From the NCBI RefSeq assembly GCF_023078275.1, contig NC_062983.1:8363001-8427000 (forward strand): a stretch of DNA of 64,000 bases, in the 5' to 3' direction. Source of the stretch: Leguminivora glycinivorella (lineage: Eukaryota; Arthropoda; Insecta; Lepidoptera; Tortricidae). The notes beneath the pieces are model-generated. The model was not told where the DNA came from and ran no database searches. It saw nothing but the letters and a program-made list of their open reading frames with translations. This document shows positions 48,501 to 57,059 of this stretch, in pieces. The position numbers were made by a program, and so were the translations under genes. Position 1 is the first letter of the stretch; every line of letters starts with the position of its first letter.

Positions 48501-51500
48501 CTAAGTATGTAATTTCCTGAAGTTCGTTTTAATTCTGTTCCGTTCCGTACCGAAAAGGTACACATTTTGGTGCGACTCTGTCCGTCTGCTTGTCTGTCAC
48601 ATTATTTTCTGGTAGATATTGGAATCGGATTAGAAAAAGGGCCCATTACAGTAACTAATTGTAGATCAATACGATCTTGTTTTAGGTACACCGTATGTGT
48701 AAACTATTGCCGAAATCTGGGTACCTAAGTATGTCAGTCCGTTCTGGACTGGTAAGATTTGAAACATGTTGTTTTGACATTCAATCATGATTACAACGAA
48801 GCTCTAAATGAATCCCTGTAAAATATTCGCTGTATTTCGACTGATCCGAGACATCCGAGTAAACATTCTAAAGATATCCGTTGAACTTGTGTGAAAAGCA
48901 CTGAAACTGAACATGACGTCATCGTCACTCGACCGCTGGAATCACTTGGCAGGATGAAAGTCCCAATTGCGCAGTTAATATTGTAAACATGAACCGTTTT
49001 TGTAAAGCGGAGGAGACGAGAATTGCGTAAATTACTGGGGATGGTTAATTTTAGAAGAATTTTACGACATCCGCAGCTGGACAAAAGGTTTTATCACAAT
49101 GTTTGGCTTTTTGCGTCCGCAACCTTTAAACCTTCAAGAAAAGAGCGTCTTTCCATCTTAAATATTGCAAACGCACTTACAGCCCGTCTGGATCAGATGA
49201 GTTCAATATTTAGCATATGTAGGTAATATTGCATTGTCCAAACCTAAATGGCCAAATAAAAGTTATACCTGCCTATAATATACTAATTATTAGTTTTATT
49301 CGTCGTACAGTCAGCCAAAAAAGTGGTTTTCCACTTTTCGACCTTTTATGTGTTTCAAATAGAGTCTTTGTAAACCACTTTCTTGGCTGACCGTACACTC
49401 GTCGTCGTACTACAGTGAGTTACCAAACGCTTGGCAAGTTGTCATGATTCAAGATTTGAATCATACGCAAAACAAACAAAACCTTTTTAGATAAAAATAC
49501 TTTTCTTAGTAGAACTGGCGTCACTTTACGGGGCCTTATTTGGCTCGAGAATCTGTCAGATGTGATTGTCATGTCGTTATGTATAGCGAGTAACAGCACT
49601 ACCAGCTACATCCACTGAAAAAGTAGAAGTTATGTCCTCATAGAGGCGTAATTTGGTTCCAATTCCAATTCAGAGGTTTCACAACCACAAGATAAGACGT
49701 CCACTAGAAATTATTTATTGTACTTACCTACGTACATATGTGAATGATTGACTGAGACATCAATAAAATACTAGTGAGTACCTAAAGAAAAACGTATGAC
49801 AGTTTCATTTGTTATTTCTTACATCTCACATAAATGCAGTCACCAGTCTGCTAGTTTTCCTCGCTGTTGTACTTTGAAGGATCAGTGTTTATATAGCAAC
49901 ATTTGTAAGTCATCCAGCCGGCGTATTATGATTCCAATTTTATCATTTATCCACGTGGATAAAGCATCCGTCACGCTTTGGCAAGTATGTCAGTGTGAGA
50001 GTGACAGTTGTCTTATCCACGTGGACAAGTGATAAAATTGGAAGCATGATACGCCGGCAGTGTTACAATTAAGGTCTGATTCTAATCTGAATAAATGTCG
50101 ATAATTGGATCTGGTTACGATATGGATGGTGTGTATGATAAAATTAGAATCAGGCCATTAGGTCGACGGTTCTTTTCCACAGGTGAAATTATTTTTCTCT
50201 CTCTCATGAAATCATGAAACTCTTACTATGCATCAACATTCATAAACATTGCCGTTCGTTGATCATTTAGTGCAGCCAAAATAATGAATCATGGTGCAAT
50301 CAATGGGTATCTTTTACAAATACTATTTTCCTGTTGGCTTTACACCTACCTATACTACATACTATACTGCATAGATTTGCAGTAACAGTGAATATAGAGG
50401 CGTAACAGCCACATTTCCAAGAAAATAATTATGTCGTTTGTTATGGTTACCTATGTTATTTTTTGACGTTTAAAATTGCGCGAGGGGACGGTTTGCCGTT
50501 CCAGCAAAATACTTGCCTGCTTTGCACTAAATTAAATCTGCGGTAGTTACATGTATTATTAATTAAAATGTTAATGCAGATTATCGGTTCAAATCGATCT
50601 ACAATAGGTACGATTATGTATTTAGGATGCTTAAATGAAATCTACATGTTCGGAACATTGTAGCATCGAGCTATCATTGAATATACCTCTATTGCCTCTA
50701 TTTCTGTTTATATCTATAGGTATTTGTTAAATAAGTAATAGGTATTCCTTGAATAACCTATTATTTAACAAATACATATCTATCTAGCTAGAAATCCTAC
50801 TGGGCTACTATGTAAATATTAGATGGACAAATTATAAACTGAAATAGACACCATACACTAAAGAAAAAGTGATCAAGCCCTCTGGTGGCGAAGCCGGGAA
50901 CAGAACCCGGGTTTCCAGCTATCGCGGCTGACGTGCTAACATCCCCACATCGATTAGATGGACAATTGGCATTATAAATTAATTTTAATAATTACAATAA
51001 GTACTAGCGGCGTTTGCACCTAATATTTTAGCGCCCAATCAAAATAAATCACTAGCAAGAAGTGCAATAAGCAATAACTGAAGTTTACAGCCCACTTGGT
51101 GATATTGATATGACAAGTAAATTAGGCCGAGGTGACGTTATATTAGAACACAGGAATGCGACCTTTTGTACTGTCATTTCAATATGTTTCATGACTGCGT
51201 GCTTGTAATTTATTGAAAATTAACTAGGTGGCTATGTTTCTTGGCACAAATAGGCTATGTAAGCCAAATACTTATGTCGATTTTCATTCTAATCAATTAT
51301 GAGGATTTCGAATTTTCGAAGACCCTTGTGTTATCCAAAGAACAGCGTAACGAAAAATATTTCCTGTATCAGTGTAAATCCGGCTCGAAGGACCAAGTCA
51401 TCAAAACTACTTGATGACATAAAGCGTAGGCCATGATGCATGTACTTAATATGTACTGAATCAGTGGGTATGTTTTCTATTTTAGAGTTTGAGATTATAA

Positions 51501-54500
51501 TTTATTTATGGCTGCTGTTGTTCAGGTATCTTTTTGTTTGATGTTTATGAATGACTGACTACAAGAGACCGACAGAGTGGCGTGATAATTATGATATTTG
51601 CCAGTTTGTGACAATATATCATTTAGTACCTATATCTTAAACTTAATTAATTTTCTAATCATTTCAATCTGTAATCTGTAGGTATATTCTACATATAAAT
51701 AATCTTGCTATCCGGTTGGAAGGACCAATAGTAAAACATTTTAAAAATTGCTTTTCTCGTGACTATTTGTTTATAAGTATGTATGTAATTTAATGCCATG
51801 ATGATTAACCTAGAATATGGACTCTTTTTTTTTATAATTTATGATTGTAAACTGACAGTGTATGATTAATACCAATAAAAATCTATCTATCTATCTATCT
51901 ATAAGACCTCTTCTGTATAATGATATAAGCAATAATGGTATATAACACGGATTTGCGCGTGGTGCGTGATCAGCCTCTATGTGCAATGTTCTATATACAC
52001 GAGCTATATACATCGTGTATACTCACCTGTGAGAGTCGCGGTATGTACGTGACGTAAGGGTCGTGGTAGGTCGTGAAGGGTAGAAACGAAGACGAAAGGT
52101 AGTAGATGGAGGTCAACGGACTCAAGGGCAACGTCTGTGTACGACAAATAGGATGTAGTTGCGATCATGGGTTCCTCTATTTTTTAGGGTACGCAGCCGA
52201 ATGGCACATACGCTCACGAAACGAAACGCTCGGAGATATTTATCTCTATCGCTCTTGCGTATTGGCGTGACAGAGCCAGACTACCTTTCGCGGCGTTTCG
52301 TTTTCGATTCGCGACGCAGAAATGCCATGCGGCTACGGCACCAGGTGACATTTTCAACCATAAGGTACCACATTGTCGGCTGTCGATAAAATCGATTTTA
52401 TATTGAGACTCTTATACAGGGTGAAATGAAAAACCGACCGTTCAAAACTATGCATAGTGACTTTTGAGATCATAATGAACTTTTTATTATAGGACCAGTT
52501 GGTGAAATCACGAAAAAAAATTTGTGAAATGAGCGGCATCATGAGTATCATGACAGTCGATATAAATAAATAAATAAATAATAAATATTATAGGACATTC
52601 TTACACAGATTGACTGAGGCCCATAGTAAGCTCAAGAAGGCTTGTGTTGTGGGTACTCAGACAACGATATATATAATATACAAATACTTATATACATAGA
52701 AAACATCCATGACTCAGGAACAAATATCTGTGCTTATCACACAAATAAATGCCCTTACCGGGATTCGAACCCGGGACCGCGGCGCAGCAGACAGGGTCAC
52801 TACCGACTGCGCCAGACCGGTCGTCATCTGGTCGATATGTATGTTGTCTATTTATATTCTCTTATATGTGTATATTCATTCAATTTGTGTGTTGGAAATT
52901 AGAATAATTATGATTTTTTATTTCGAAGCACCTTCTCTTTTTGATTATGTTTTTTATTTCCGCTACCCAAAGTTTGTCTGGTAGAGATCGCTCTTTAGCG
53001 ATAAGACCGCCTGTTGTCTGACTCTATTTATTAATCATTTGTTTTGTCTCCGCTGTATCTTTTGCCGAAGTGTGCCAATAAAGAGTATATATTATATCTA
53101 TATCTATCTATCTATGGAACAGCCAAAATTTTTTTTGCGATTTCAGTTCAGCATTGACCCCATAATAAAAGTTGTTCATTATGACCTCAAAGGTCACTAT
53201 GCAAAGTTTGAACGGTCCTTTTTCTTTCACCGTATATAGAATTAACTACTTTTGGCAACCGGCAATAAGTAGGTACCTACCCTTATGATTGAGAATGGCT
53301 CATCGATTTCTGTTTATATATTTTCCTATTGCCTTTGCAAGAAGTATTTTGCAGAGCCGGAAATGCGAGTATTTTTTTTAATATTCTTGACTAGGAAGAT
53401 GAATGTCTGTGAGTACCTACATTTAGGACTGGGGAAATTTAAAATTTGAGAACTTGTGGAACTATTGGGAAACCCCAATACTAACTTGAATATTAATAAC
53501 TTCGTATCTGTAATACCTATTCATTTGTATCTAACCATCAATATATATATCATTTTCTAGTTGCACATCTGGCAAGCAAGTATGGTCGCGCGATAAATAT
53601 TAAAACTATTTGTAAGTGCGATAGGGACGGCAATATGTTTTATCATTTATCGCGCGACCATACTTACCTGCCTGACTCATACTTCCCTCTCTAACTATAA
53701 GTAGGTAGGTAAATATTAGGTACCTAATGTGGCCTCTCAAATACTTTCAGAAAATGCATGAGAGCTACGAACGAAGAATGCCCGAATCATTACCCTGTGC
53801 TATAAACTGTTTGAATGATGTAGTAAACACTATAATACCACCAATAGGAGGTTATCGATAATATTGACGATGGTAATTTTTACCAACATTTTGGGGGTAC
53901 ATATATTATTTTGATAGCGGGTCAGTGAGGGCAGGTAAAAGGGCGAGTAAAACGTACAGGTTGCGGGGAATAGTACATTACATCAGAGGCCGGGAAAATG
54001 AGGATTTCCGGCCAAGTGGGTATATATGGCCGAGCGAGCGTGCGAGGGATAGGGATACGAGGCCGGGAATCTGTTTTCACGCCGAGGCATGTATAGTGCT
54101 TTTCTCAAACATACAATGAAATAAAATAAAAATGCTCTAAAGGACAATATTTTATAAAAAAAAGTTACTTTGCAGGTCTAGGCCTAAAAAATAATATGAA
54201 ATCCCTTTACAGTCCTCTCGAGTTGTTGCGCCCAAAAAGCGATACTTCCCAGCCCATTTTAAGGAACGTAAAGACAATATTTCATTGCATGTTTGAGAAA
54301 AAAGGTTTTTTATGACAACCGATCCCACTCCAAAAACTTGTAACGCCGTTTTCGCTCTGCCTTCACTGACCTATTTTCAAAATACACCCAGTATATGTAT
54401 AAGAAAGTTAAACTTTTCTGAGAATTTAATCTAACAGATTATCATTTGCAAGATTTTGTGAAAAAGCTTCCAATGAGATTATTTTCTAACTGCATCATGT

Positions 54501-56949
54501 ATGTATATGTATTATGCATTGTATGTATCCCTTGAGATTGTTTATAAATAAAACCATGGCTGACACTTCACCTTGCAGGCGGTTCGATGTTCTTGCCGCG
54601 TCAGAAAACAAATGATAGCCCATTATAATTGTATTTTTGGCTACAGACATAAGTAGACGCACCATCGTTTATTCTGTATGTCAGATTCACTTTCTGGCAA
54701 GTGTGATATTTATTTACCGTTCCTAAATGACCTTATTTATTTTCTCACCTTAAATATTGTGTACTGTTCAGTAACATTATATTACTAAACTTCAGTATTC
54801 AAGGATTTAGATAATTCTGCTTTTAATAAATATAAAGGACACATTTCCCACAGTTTCCTGTGTTGATGTTGATGGTTTAATAATAGACGCGTAACTCATT
54901 AAATCCTTGAAACAACCTTGTTGGCTACTAATAAAATCAGGAATGTCAATCTTTATTCGGAGCTATAAATGTGTCTTTGTTTTTACATCGTTTTAAATGA
55001 AATGTAAGTCTCTGCAGAGGTAACATCAGTATAGATTCTAATATCCGGATCGAAGGACCATTTTTAACCACGAAACATTTAACAAGTGTTTTAAAAGAAA
55101 TAATAGGTATGCCACAATTAGAATTTTGGAAAATGTTACACAATAAAGAAAATTCAGAAGATTTAAAAAATAACCATGTTAGTAAAGGGTCGAGTTCATC
55201 ACCGACCCTTGTCCCCAGTCCATGGGTGTTGTAAAAGAAAAATAGAATATAAAAATGCAAGCTTTATTAAAAATTCAGTCTAAACCATAGAGCTTAAATA
55301 AATAAAATGTATACACTAAAAAAATCATCAAAAAGCTTTAAATTACGATTCACATCTACTTGCTTAACATTAAAGTAGAGTGATCACATTGCGTTAGCGA
55401 ATACTGATTAGAGGCCGAGGGGATTAGGGATTGGGGGGGAGAAGGGAGCCGGGCCTAGACGCGGTAAGAGTAGTGACGGTAGGTGGTGCCGTAGGGCAGG
55501 CGGCCGCTCGTGGTGGAGGAGTAGGAGTAGCCGCTAGGGCCGCCCAGGCTGCTGCTGCGCTCCGAGGTGTAGTTGTACCCGCCGGGGCCGCTGCCGGCGC
55601 GGCGCTCCGTGGACGTGCTGTACGACGACCGCTGCGGCAGGCCGCGCCCGTCCGACCGCTCTGATGTGCTCGAGTACGAGTAGGAGTACTGCTCCTCGGC
55701 GCGGCGCGGCGCCGGCTCGCGGTCCACCACCACGTAGTGCCGCGGCGTCTGCAACAACCGGGCCCTTAGCACCACCGCGCCACACCCCACCGCCCTCGCA
55801 CCAGCCCGACTATCTATCTGGGATCTGATATAATGTCCACCCTCAATGAATCCGCGATAACATGTTTATCGAACTCGTCTCGTCTTCCGTGTCATTCCTG
55901 ATAGCGACCGCCTAAAATGATATAACACCGGTCGTCTACCTTTTCTCCTCGGACGTCCTTCGCGAAACTACCCCCGACAACCCCCATACTAATTGAGCAT
56001 ACGTCTCCAGTGGACGAAGTTAGGGTTAACTACAAAAGCGAAAGCGACACAAAATGTTCCACGCGTCCCGTTCAATAGGAAGCGTAGTTGGAATAGTAGA
56101 CGTGTCGGCGCGGCTCGTGCAGGGGCAAGCCGTGCGCGTACGCCAGGGCGACATCCATGTGGTCGCGCGGGGTGGCCAGCGGGTCCGCGGCGAAGGCGCG
56201 CTCACGCTGCCCTACGGCGGCGAGCACGCGCGCGCGCGTCTGCTCGCGCGGCGACACGTAGGGCGCCAGCGCCGGCAGCTTGCTCTCGGGCGCCGGAGGA
56301 ATGGCGGCGCGCGCCACCGGGTCCAGGATGCTCGGGCGCGTCGCCCGCGCCGTGCGCCGCCCGAACGCCGTCACCGGGTCCGGCACGAGACTCGGCCGCG
56401 GCACGAACGGCACCTTCTCCCAGTCCCCGACCGTCGGCCGCTGCAAGCGTAAGTCGCCGTTAGTCGGCCGCGCCTCCAGCCGCGGCTATATTTGGCGCGC
56501 CCGGTAGCTCCGCTTTCCGACTCCGTTTCACGATCTGACCCACTTGCGGAATATTCCCGGTTCCCTACCGCTACCGTCAAAGCGAAACTCCTAACCTAGG
56601 ACACTTAATGAAAGCAATCAGGAATGTTTACAAGCGGAAGTAGTCGCGAGACGTTTCGACATCTGTTATCCCTATTTCGAGACGAACACTTGTTAAATGG
56701 TTGAAGATTGATTAGATAGAGTGAGAGTCGAGGGTCGAGCTGGTACGAGGGTGTCCGGCTCCCGGGAGAGAGTTGGAGCGAGGAGCGGTGCACGGCACGC
56801 TCGGGTGGCGGTCGCGGCGGGGCGGGCCAGGCGGCCGACCCGGCCACGACGCGTAGTGTTAGGTACACGAGACTCACCGTGAGGCTGCTGTAGGTGGACG
56901 TCGGCCTGTAAGGGCGGCGGGTGGTATAAAAGTCACTTTCGTAAACCAT
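36014..56949 (-). CDS. Alternatively spliced Tyr/Arg-rich protein with helical C-terminal repeats (possible myofilin)
   Basis: Eleven exons join in consistent phase into 579 aa: 56,878-56,949; 52,027-52,134; 41,930-42,124; 41,234-41,346; 39,294-39,436; 38,941-39,102; 37,580-37,808; 37,229-37,274; 36,623-37,057; 36,405-36,511; 36,014-36,143. The N-terminus is MVYESDFYTTRRPYRPTSTY. The middle is rich in Tyr, Arg and Pro (DPYVTYIPRLSQ, VTRLVTYPEAP, LYKELSIRDDVNLLS). The last third is a charged helix of AEEARL hexads, ending in an acidic Glu/Pro tail. There is no signal peptide or membrane segment. Alternative ends exist: exons at 56,072-56,440 and 55,455-55,748 give 146 and 121 aa, and the exon at 38,747-38,787 gives 277 aa. 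I cannot name it securely. The composition and isoform pattern recall insect myofilin, a thick-filament protein, but that is a guess (about 0.35). The gene structure itself is well supported by eleven compatible junctions. Confidence 0.8.
36623..37808 (-). CDS. Exons encoding the AEEARL-repeat helix of the 579-aa isoform
   Basis: Exons 37,580-37,808 (LQPWRPSRKFQAPKTMEDPS, then EIKRKRQEEARAAEEK), 37,229-37,274 (ALKEEAKRDAERKAQ) and 36,623-37,057 join in frame. The 145-codon exon is about two-thirds six-residue repeats AEEARL, AEEAKK, AEEAQK and AEEAKI, with i to i+4 Glu-Arg/Lys pairs typical of a stable single helix; a six-residue step does not suit a heptad coiled coil. The upstream acceptor (CCCTAAG at 37,809) has a modest pyrimidine tract, so the join to exon 6 is the least certain junction. 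Confidence 0.75.
38450..38459 (-). terminator. Tandem polyadenylation signal for the 277-aa isoform
   Basis: TTTATTTATT on plus gives two overlapping AATAAA signals about 290 bases after the stop codon. Confidence 0.6.
38747..38787 (-). CDS. Alternative terminal exon of the 277-aa isoform
   Basis: Acceptor GTCTCTTGCAG, then 12 residues GAQEQPTAALSA and TAG at 38,747-38,749. The following 3' UTR is extremely GC-rich for 90 bases (GCGCGGCGCGGGCGCGGTCG), then AT-rich to AATAAATAAA on this strand at plus 38,450-38,459. Confidence 0.75.
38941..39102 (-). CDS. Exon 6 of the long isoforms; alternative splicing follows
   Basis: RGHLACLHYAGNKAFSNRRP, LYKELSIRDDVNLLSFYAKN and RLAAAGLADNAVT. Phase 1 in and out. 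The donor is GTACTA, a weaker site. Both the terminal exon at 38,787 and the helical exon at 37,808 start in the compatible phase, so this is the branch point between the 277-aa and 579-aa forms. Confidence 0.8.
39294..39436 (-). CDS. Exon 5 of the long isoforms
   Basis: YSYGEPVPYRYSSDAYIAGL, then PPSLRSVVHHINNIS and FYKYQEPPKKFTG. Acceptor GTCCTCAG, donor GTAAGT, phase 2 in and phase 1 out. Confidence 0.8.
40437..40690 (+). repeat. Dispersed repeat, copy 2 (first copy at 3,330-3,620)
   Basis: Same word order as the first copy: GAGGATCGAGTATTATAGAG, CTTAAAACTTTTGAACCTCA, AGCACCATCTAGC and GAGGTACGTTTTTTTC. It lies in the intron between exons 4 and 5 of the minus-strand gene. Confidence 0.7.
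41234..41346 (-). CDS. Exon 4 of the long isoforms
   Basis: YFEDEKRRIRADTASLLARA, then RSVVPRAKSLAPLDTIY. Acceptor CATTTCCAG, donor GTAAGT, phase 0 in and phase 2 out, matching the next exon. Confidence 0.8.
41543..41631. mobile_element. MITE with ~35-bp terminal inverted repeats
   Basis: TAGCACAACTTGCCTTGTCG followed by CGCGTGAGTCCAT is mirrored by ATGGACTCGCGCGCGACAAG and GCAAGTTGTGTTA. About 89 bp, intronic. Confidence 0.75.
41769..41880 (-). pseudogene. Decayed partial duplicate of exon 3
   Basis: The minus strand repeats the exon-3 words CTCGTCACATACC, ACTRCCRCC-type wording with GCCACCGCCCGCAG, and GATGAGTTCTACAAT in the same order, about 176 bases away. The middle of the exon is deleted and substitutions change many residues. 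No donor follows in the right place, so it is unlikely to be used. Confidence 0.75.
41930..42124 (-). CDS. Exon 3 of the long isoforms
   Basis: 65 codons from AELIYRPTARSVTRLVTYPE through VVLRELDRINYRHRPQLAVT to ALDEFYNAETTK. Acceptor CTCCTCAG, donor GTATGT, phase 0 at both ends. A decayed partial duplicate lies just downstream on the same strand (41,769-41,880). Confidence 0.8.
43943..44493. mobile_element. Foldback element, about 550 bp
   Basis: The ends GTAGGTACCATAGAGGAATA and TATTCCTCTATGGTAGGTAC are inverted. Further in, ACTCCATACATCAGTAAATG, TTTGTATAGGCA and TGACGCGTGA also appear inverted in the other arm. The centre is AT-rich. Non-coding. Confidence 0.75.
44762..44955 (-). other. 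Orphan open stretch with protein-like composition
   Basis: The minus strand has about 60 codons without a stop: AFLARGRRLANYQLYTTNGK, then RSDGRGDYKRGAFGNPGCNK, then IRFFSSTDFDGSWLEYEM just before a GTAACG. There is no start codon at its head (an in-frame TGA precedes it). The composition looks like a folded protein rather than random AT-rich DNA. It could be a relic of a captured exon. I do not recognise the family. Confidence 0.3.
45040..45248 (+). mobile_element. Composite repeat, part B, left of FB2
   Basis: ACAAGGGGGCAAAGTTGTAT, GAACCACGAGCGAAGCGAGT (a near palindrome) and AACTTTTCCCCTCACTATAG. It ends at GCGAGGAAAC where FB2 begins. The same part, adjacent to part A rather than FB2, is at 15,535-15,665 on the minus strand. 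Confidence 0.7.
45249..47032 (-). mobile_element. Foldback element FB2, 1,784 bp, second copy of FB1
   Basis: It has the same length as FB1 and nearly the same sequence, but the loop is reversed: the hairpin lies at the left (about 45,996-46,060), so FB2 is in the opposite orientation. Ends are GTGTATGTGTGGATTGAGTG and its counterpart. The arms contain the same TGCTCACTCARTCCACAC and TTTAGTAAAA motifs. The flanks do not show a target duplication (CGAGGAAAC left, GATTCACCT right), unlike FB1. It lies in an intron of the minus-strand gene. Confidence 0.88.
47033..47185 (+). mobile_element. Composite repeat, part A, right of FB2
   Basis: GATTCACCTACTTTTACCAA, CTAGTGGATAAAATGCGTTT, TTACCCGCTGG and CGAGCTAGTGAGGGGAAAAG. 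It matches the minus strand of 15,171-15,330 from GATTCACC onward, so FB2 sits exactly at this internal position of the composite repeat. Confidence 0.7.
47605..47812 (+). mobile_element. Composite repeat, part B-like copy
   Basis: ACAAGGGGGCAAAGTTGTTG, then CGAGCAAGCGAAAGATACCA, GAACCGCGAGCGTAACGAGT and a mirrored end (AACAAACTTTGCCACCGAG). It is a palindromic variant of part B at 45,040. Confidence 0.65.
49020..49160 (+). mobile_element. Decayed LINE C-terminal fragment
   Basis: The words ACCTTTAAACCTTCAAGAAA, AGAGCGTCTTTCCATCTTAA and GCAAACGCACTTACA match the LINE tail at 985-1250 at lower identity, with frame breaks. Confidence 0.5.
49308..49393. mobile_element. Short TA-flanked MITE
   Basis: CAGTCAGCCAAAAAAGTGGT and its inverse ACCACTTTCTTGGCTGACCG bound 86 bp, with TA on both sides (49,306-49,307 and 49,394-49,395). 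Its ends resemble those of the MITE at 15,381-15,520 (CAGTCARCCAA). Confidence 0.8.
49916..50060. mobile_element. MITE with GCCGGCGTAT ends
   Basis: GCCGGCGTATTATGATTCCA and ATTTTATCATTTATCCACGT are mirrored by ACGTGGACAAGTGATAAAAT and TGGAAGCATGATACGCCGGC. About 145 bp, intronic. Confidence 0.8.
50069..50160. mobile_element. Small MITE adjacent to the previous one
   Basis: ATTAAGGTCTGATTCTAATC and its inverse ATTAGAATCAGGCCATTA bound about 92 bp. Confidence 0.6.
50850..50955 (-). mobile_element. tRNA-derived SINE fragment, minus strand
   Basis: The minus strand carries GGGTTCTGTTCCCGGCTTCG (B-box region), GCCACCAGAGGGCTTGATCA and CTTTTTCTTTAGTGTATGGT. It is the same family as the palindromic SINE at 19,747. 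Confidence 0.65.
51830..51903 (+). mobile_element. Probable LINE 3' tail ending in (TCTA)n
   Basis: GATTAATACCAATAAAAATC followed by a TCTATC microsatellite (51,885-51,903) resembles LINE 3' ends of Lepidoptera. No coding part is attached. Confidence 0.4.
52027..52134 (-). CDS. Exon 2c, used by the longer isoforms
   Basis: 36 codons (TLPLSPLTSIYYLSSSFLPF, then TTYHDPYVTYIPRLSQ), acceptor TACACAG, donor GTGAGT, phase 0 at both ends. It links exon 1 to the exon at 42,124 across a 9.9-kb intron. Confidence 0.75.
52590..52830 (-). mobile_element. tRNA-derived SINE, minus strand
   Basis: The minus strand shows GGTCTGGCGCAGTCGGTAGT (A-box), GGGTTCGAATCCCGGTAAGG (B-box), then ACAGATATTTGTTCCTGAGT and CAAGCCTTCTTGAGCTTAC, near full length. 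The same family is at 62,868-63,105 and 63,838-64,000. Confidence 0.85.
52970..53115 (+). mobile_element. LINE 3' UTR fragment ending in (TCTA)n
   Basis: CTTTAGCGATAAGACCGCCT, GTTGTCTGACTC, AGTGTGCCAATAAAGAGTAT and a TATCTATC tail form a phrase I associate with lepidopteran LINE 3' UTRs. It lies next to the SINE inside the inverted-repeat element. Confidence 0.5.
53570..53674. mobile_element. MITE with GTATGGTCGCGCGATAAAT arms
   Basis: AAGTATGGTCGCGCGATAAA is mirrored by TTTATCGCGCGACCATACTT, giving an element of about 105 bp in the intron. Confidence 0.8.
53675..55262. other. Intron/intergenic stretch without identified gene
   Basis: 53,920-54,120 has a GGCCGGGAA-type repeat phrase twice and an open frame with no family resemblance. 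The rest is AT-rich. Confidence 0.35.
55263..55268 (-). terminator. Polyadenylation signal after exon 2b
   Basis: TTTATT on plus, AATAAA on the gene strand, about 190 bases after the stop of exon 2b. Confidence 0.6.
55455..55748 (-). CDS. Alternative second exon 2b, terminal
   Basis: The acceptor TTGTTGCAG is followed by TPRHYVVVDREPAPRRAEEQ and a Ser/Tyr-rich low-complexity tail (YSYSYSSTSERS, GGYNYTSERSSS) ending YRHYSYRV and TAG at 55,455-55,457. Phase 0 entry from exon 1 gives 121 aa. An AATAAA on this strand (plus 55,263-55,268) lies about 190 bases downstream, which supports a terminal exon. Confidence 0.75.
   Translation of the reverse strand, partial: TPRHYVVVDREPAPRRAEEQYSYSYSSTSERSDGRGLPQRSSYSTSTERRAGSGPGGYNYTSERSSSLGGPSGYSYSSTTSGRLPYGTTYRHYSYRV
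56072..56440 (-). CDS. Alternative second exon 2a with its own stop
   Basis: The acceptor CTTGCAG precedes RPTVGDWEKVPFVPRPSL. The 122-codon frame continues through SKLPALAPYVSPREQTRARV and PRDHMDVALAYAHG to HVYYSNYASY and TGA at 56,072-56,074. It gives a 146-aa isoform with exon 1. It is very GC-rich at third positions. No close AATAAA was found, so its 3' UTR may run on to the signal at 55,263. Confidence 0.75.
   Translation of the reverse strand, partial: RPTVGDWEKVPFVPRPSLVPDPVTAFGRRTARATRPSILDPVARAAIPPAPESKLPALAPYVSPREQTRARVLAAVGQRERAFAADPLATPRDHMDVALAYAHGLPLHEPRRHVYYSNYASY
56878..56949 (-). CDS. First coding exon (MVYESDFYTTRRPYRP)
   Basis: ATG at 56,947-56,949, 24 codons ending ...STYSSLT, donor GTGAGT, phase 0. 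Being phase 0 it can join in frame to any of three downstream exons that also start in phase 0 (56,440, 55,748 and 52,134). Confidence 0.85.
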
Positions 56950-57040
56950 GATTGCTGTTTCGTTATCGTTCGGGTGTGACTCGCGGCGGTCAGATCTCGA
57001 CTGAGGCGCGCTGCCAGCTCTACGCGCGACGCCGCGCCGG

Positions 57041-57048
57041 ATATATTT
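57041..57048 (-). promoter_or_regulatory. Candidate TATA-like box upstream of the MVYESDF exon
   Basis: On the gene strand the sequence reads CTAAATATATC about 90 bases before the ATG, and an arthropod-type initiator TCAGT follows at plus 57,000-57,004. Their separation (about 43 bases) is longer than the usual 30, so the pairing is doubtful. Confidence 0.3.
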
Positions 57049-57059
57049 AGACCACTGTC

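Larger units (their letters stand above)
42125..52026 (-). other. 9.9-kb intron of the MVYESDF gene, packed with mobile elements
   Basis: It contains a foldback (43,943-44,493), the composite repeat split by FB2 (45,040-47,185), a B-like repeat (47,605-47,812), LINE scraps, several MITEs and a SINE; these are listed separately. 42,130-43,940 and 48,000-49,000 hold nothing I can identify, apart from a (GTCTG)-bearing repeat scrap near 48,540-48,610. 50,170-50,840 and 50,960-51,820 are AT-rich without features. Confidence 0.55.
52414..53237. mobile_element. Element with ~105-bp inverted ends, carrying nested SINE and LINE-tail insertions
   Basis: 52,414-52,520 (ATACAGGGTGAAATGAAAAA, CATAGTGACTTTTGAG, TCATAATGAAC) is mirrored by 53,125-53,237 (GTTCATTATGACCTCAAAGG, TCACTATGCAAAG, CTTTCACCGTATATA). 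Between them lie a minus-strand SINE and a LINE tail. Confidence 0.65.

Noticed and set aside
55431..55664. Plus-strand open frame rich in Ala, Gly and Arg
   Set aside because: Antisense shadow of GC-rich exon 2b, which has a splice acceptor, stop and polyadenylation signal on the minus strand.
55993..56507. Three overlapping frames on both strands
   Set aside because: Only the minus-strand frame ending at 56,072 joins exon 1 in phase after a CTTGCAG acceptor; the plus frames are shadows of GC-rich coding DNA.
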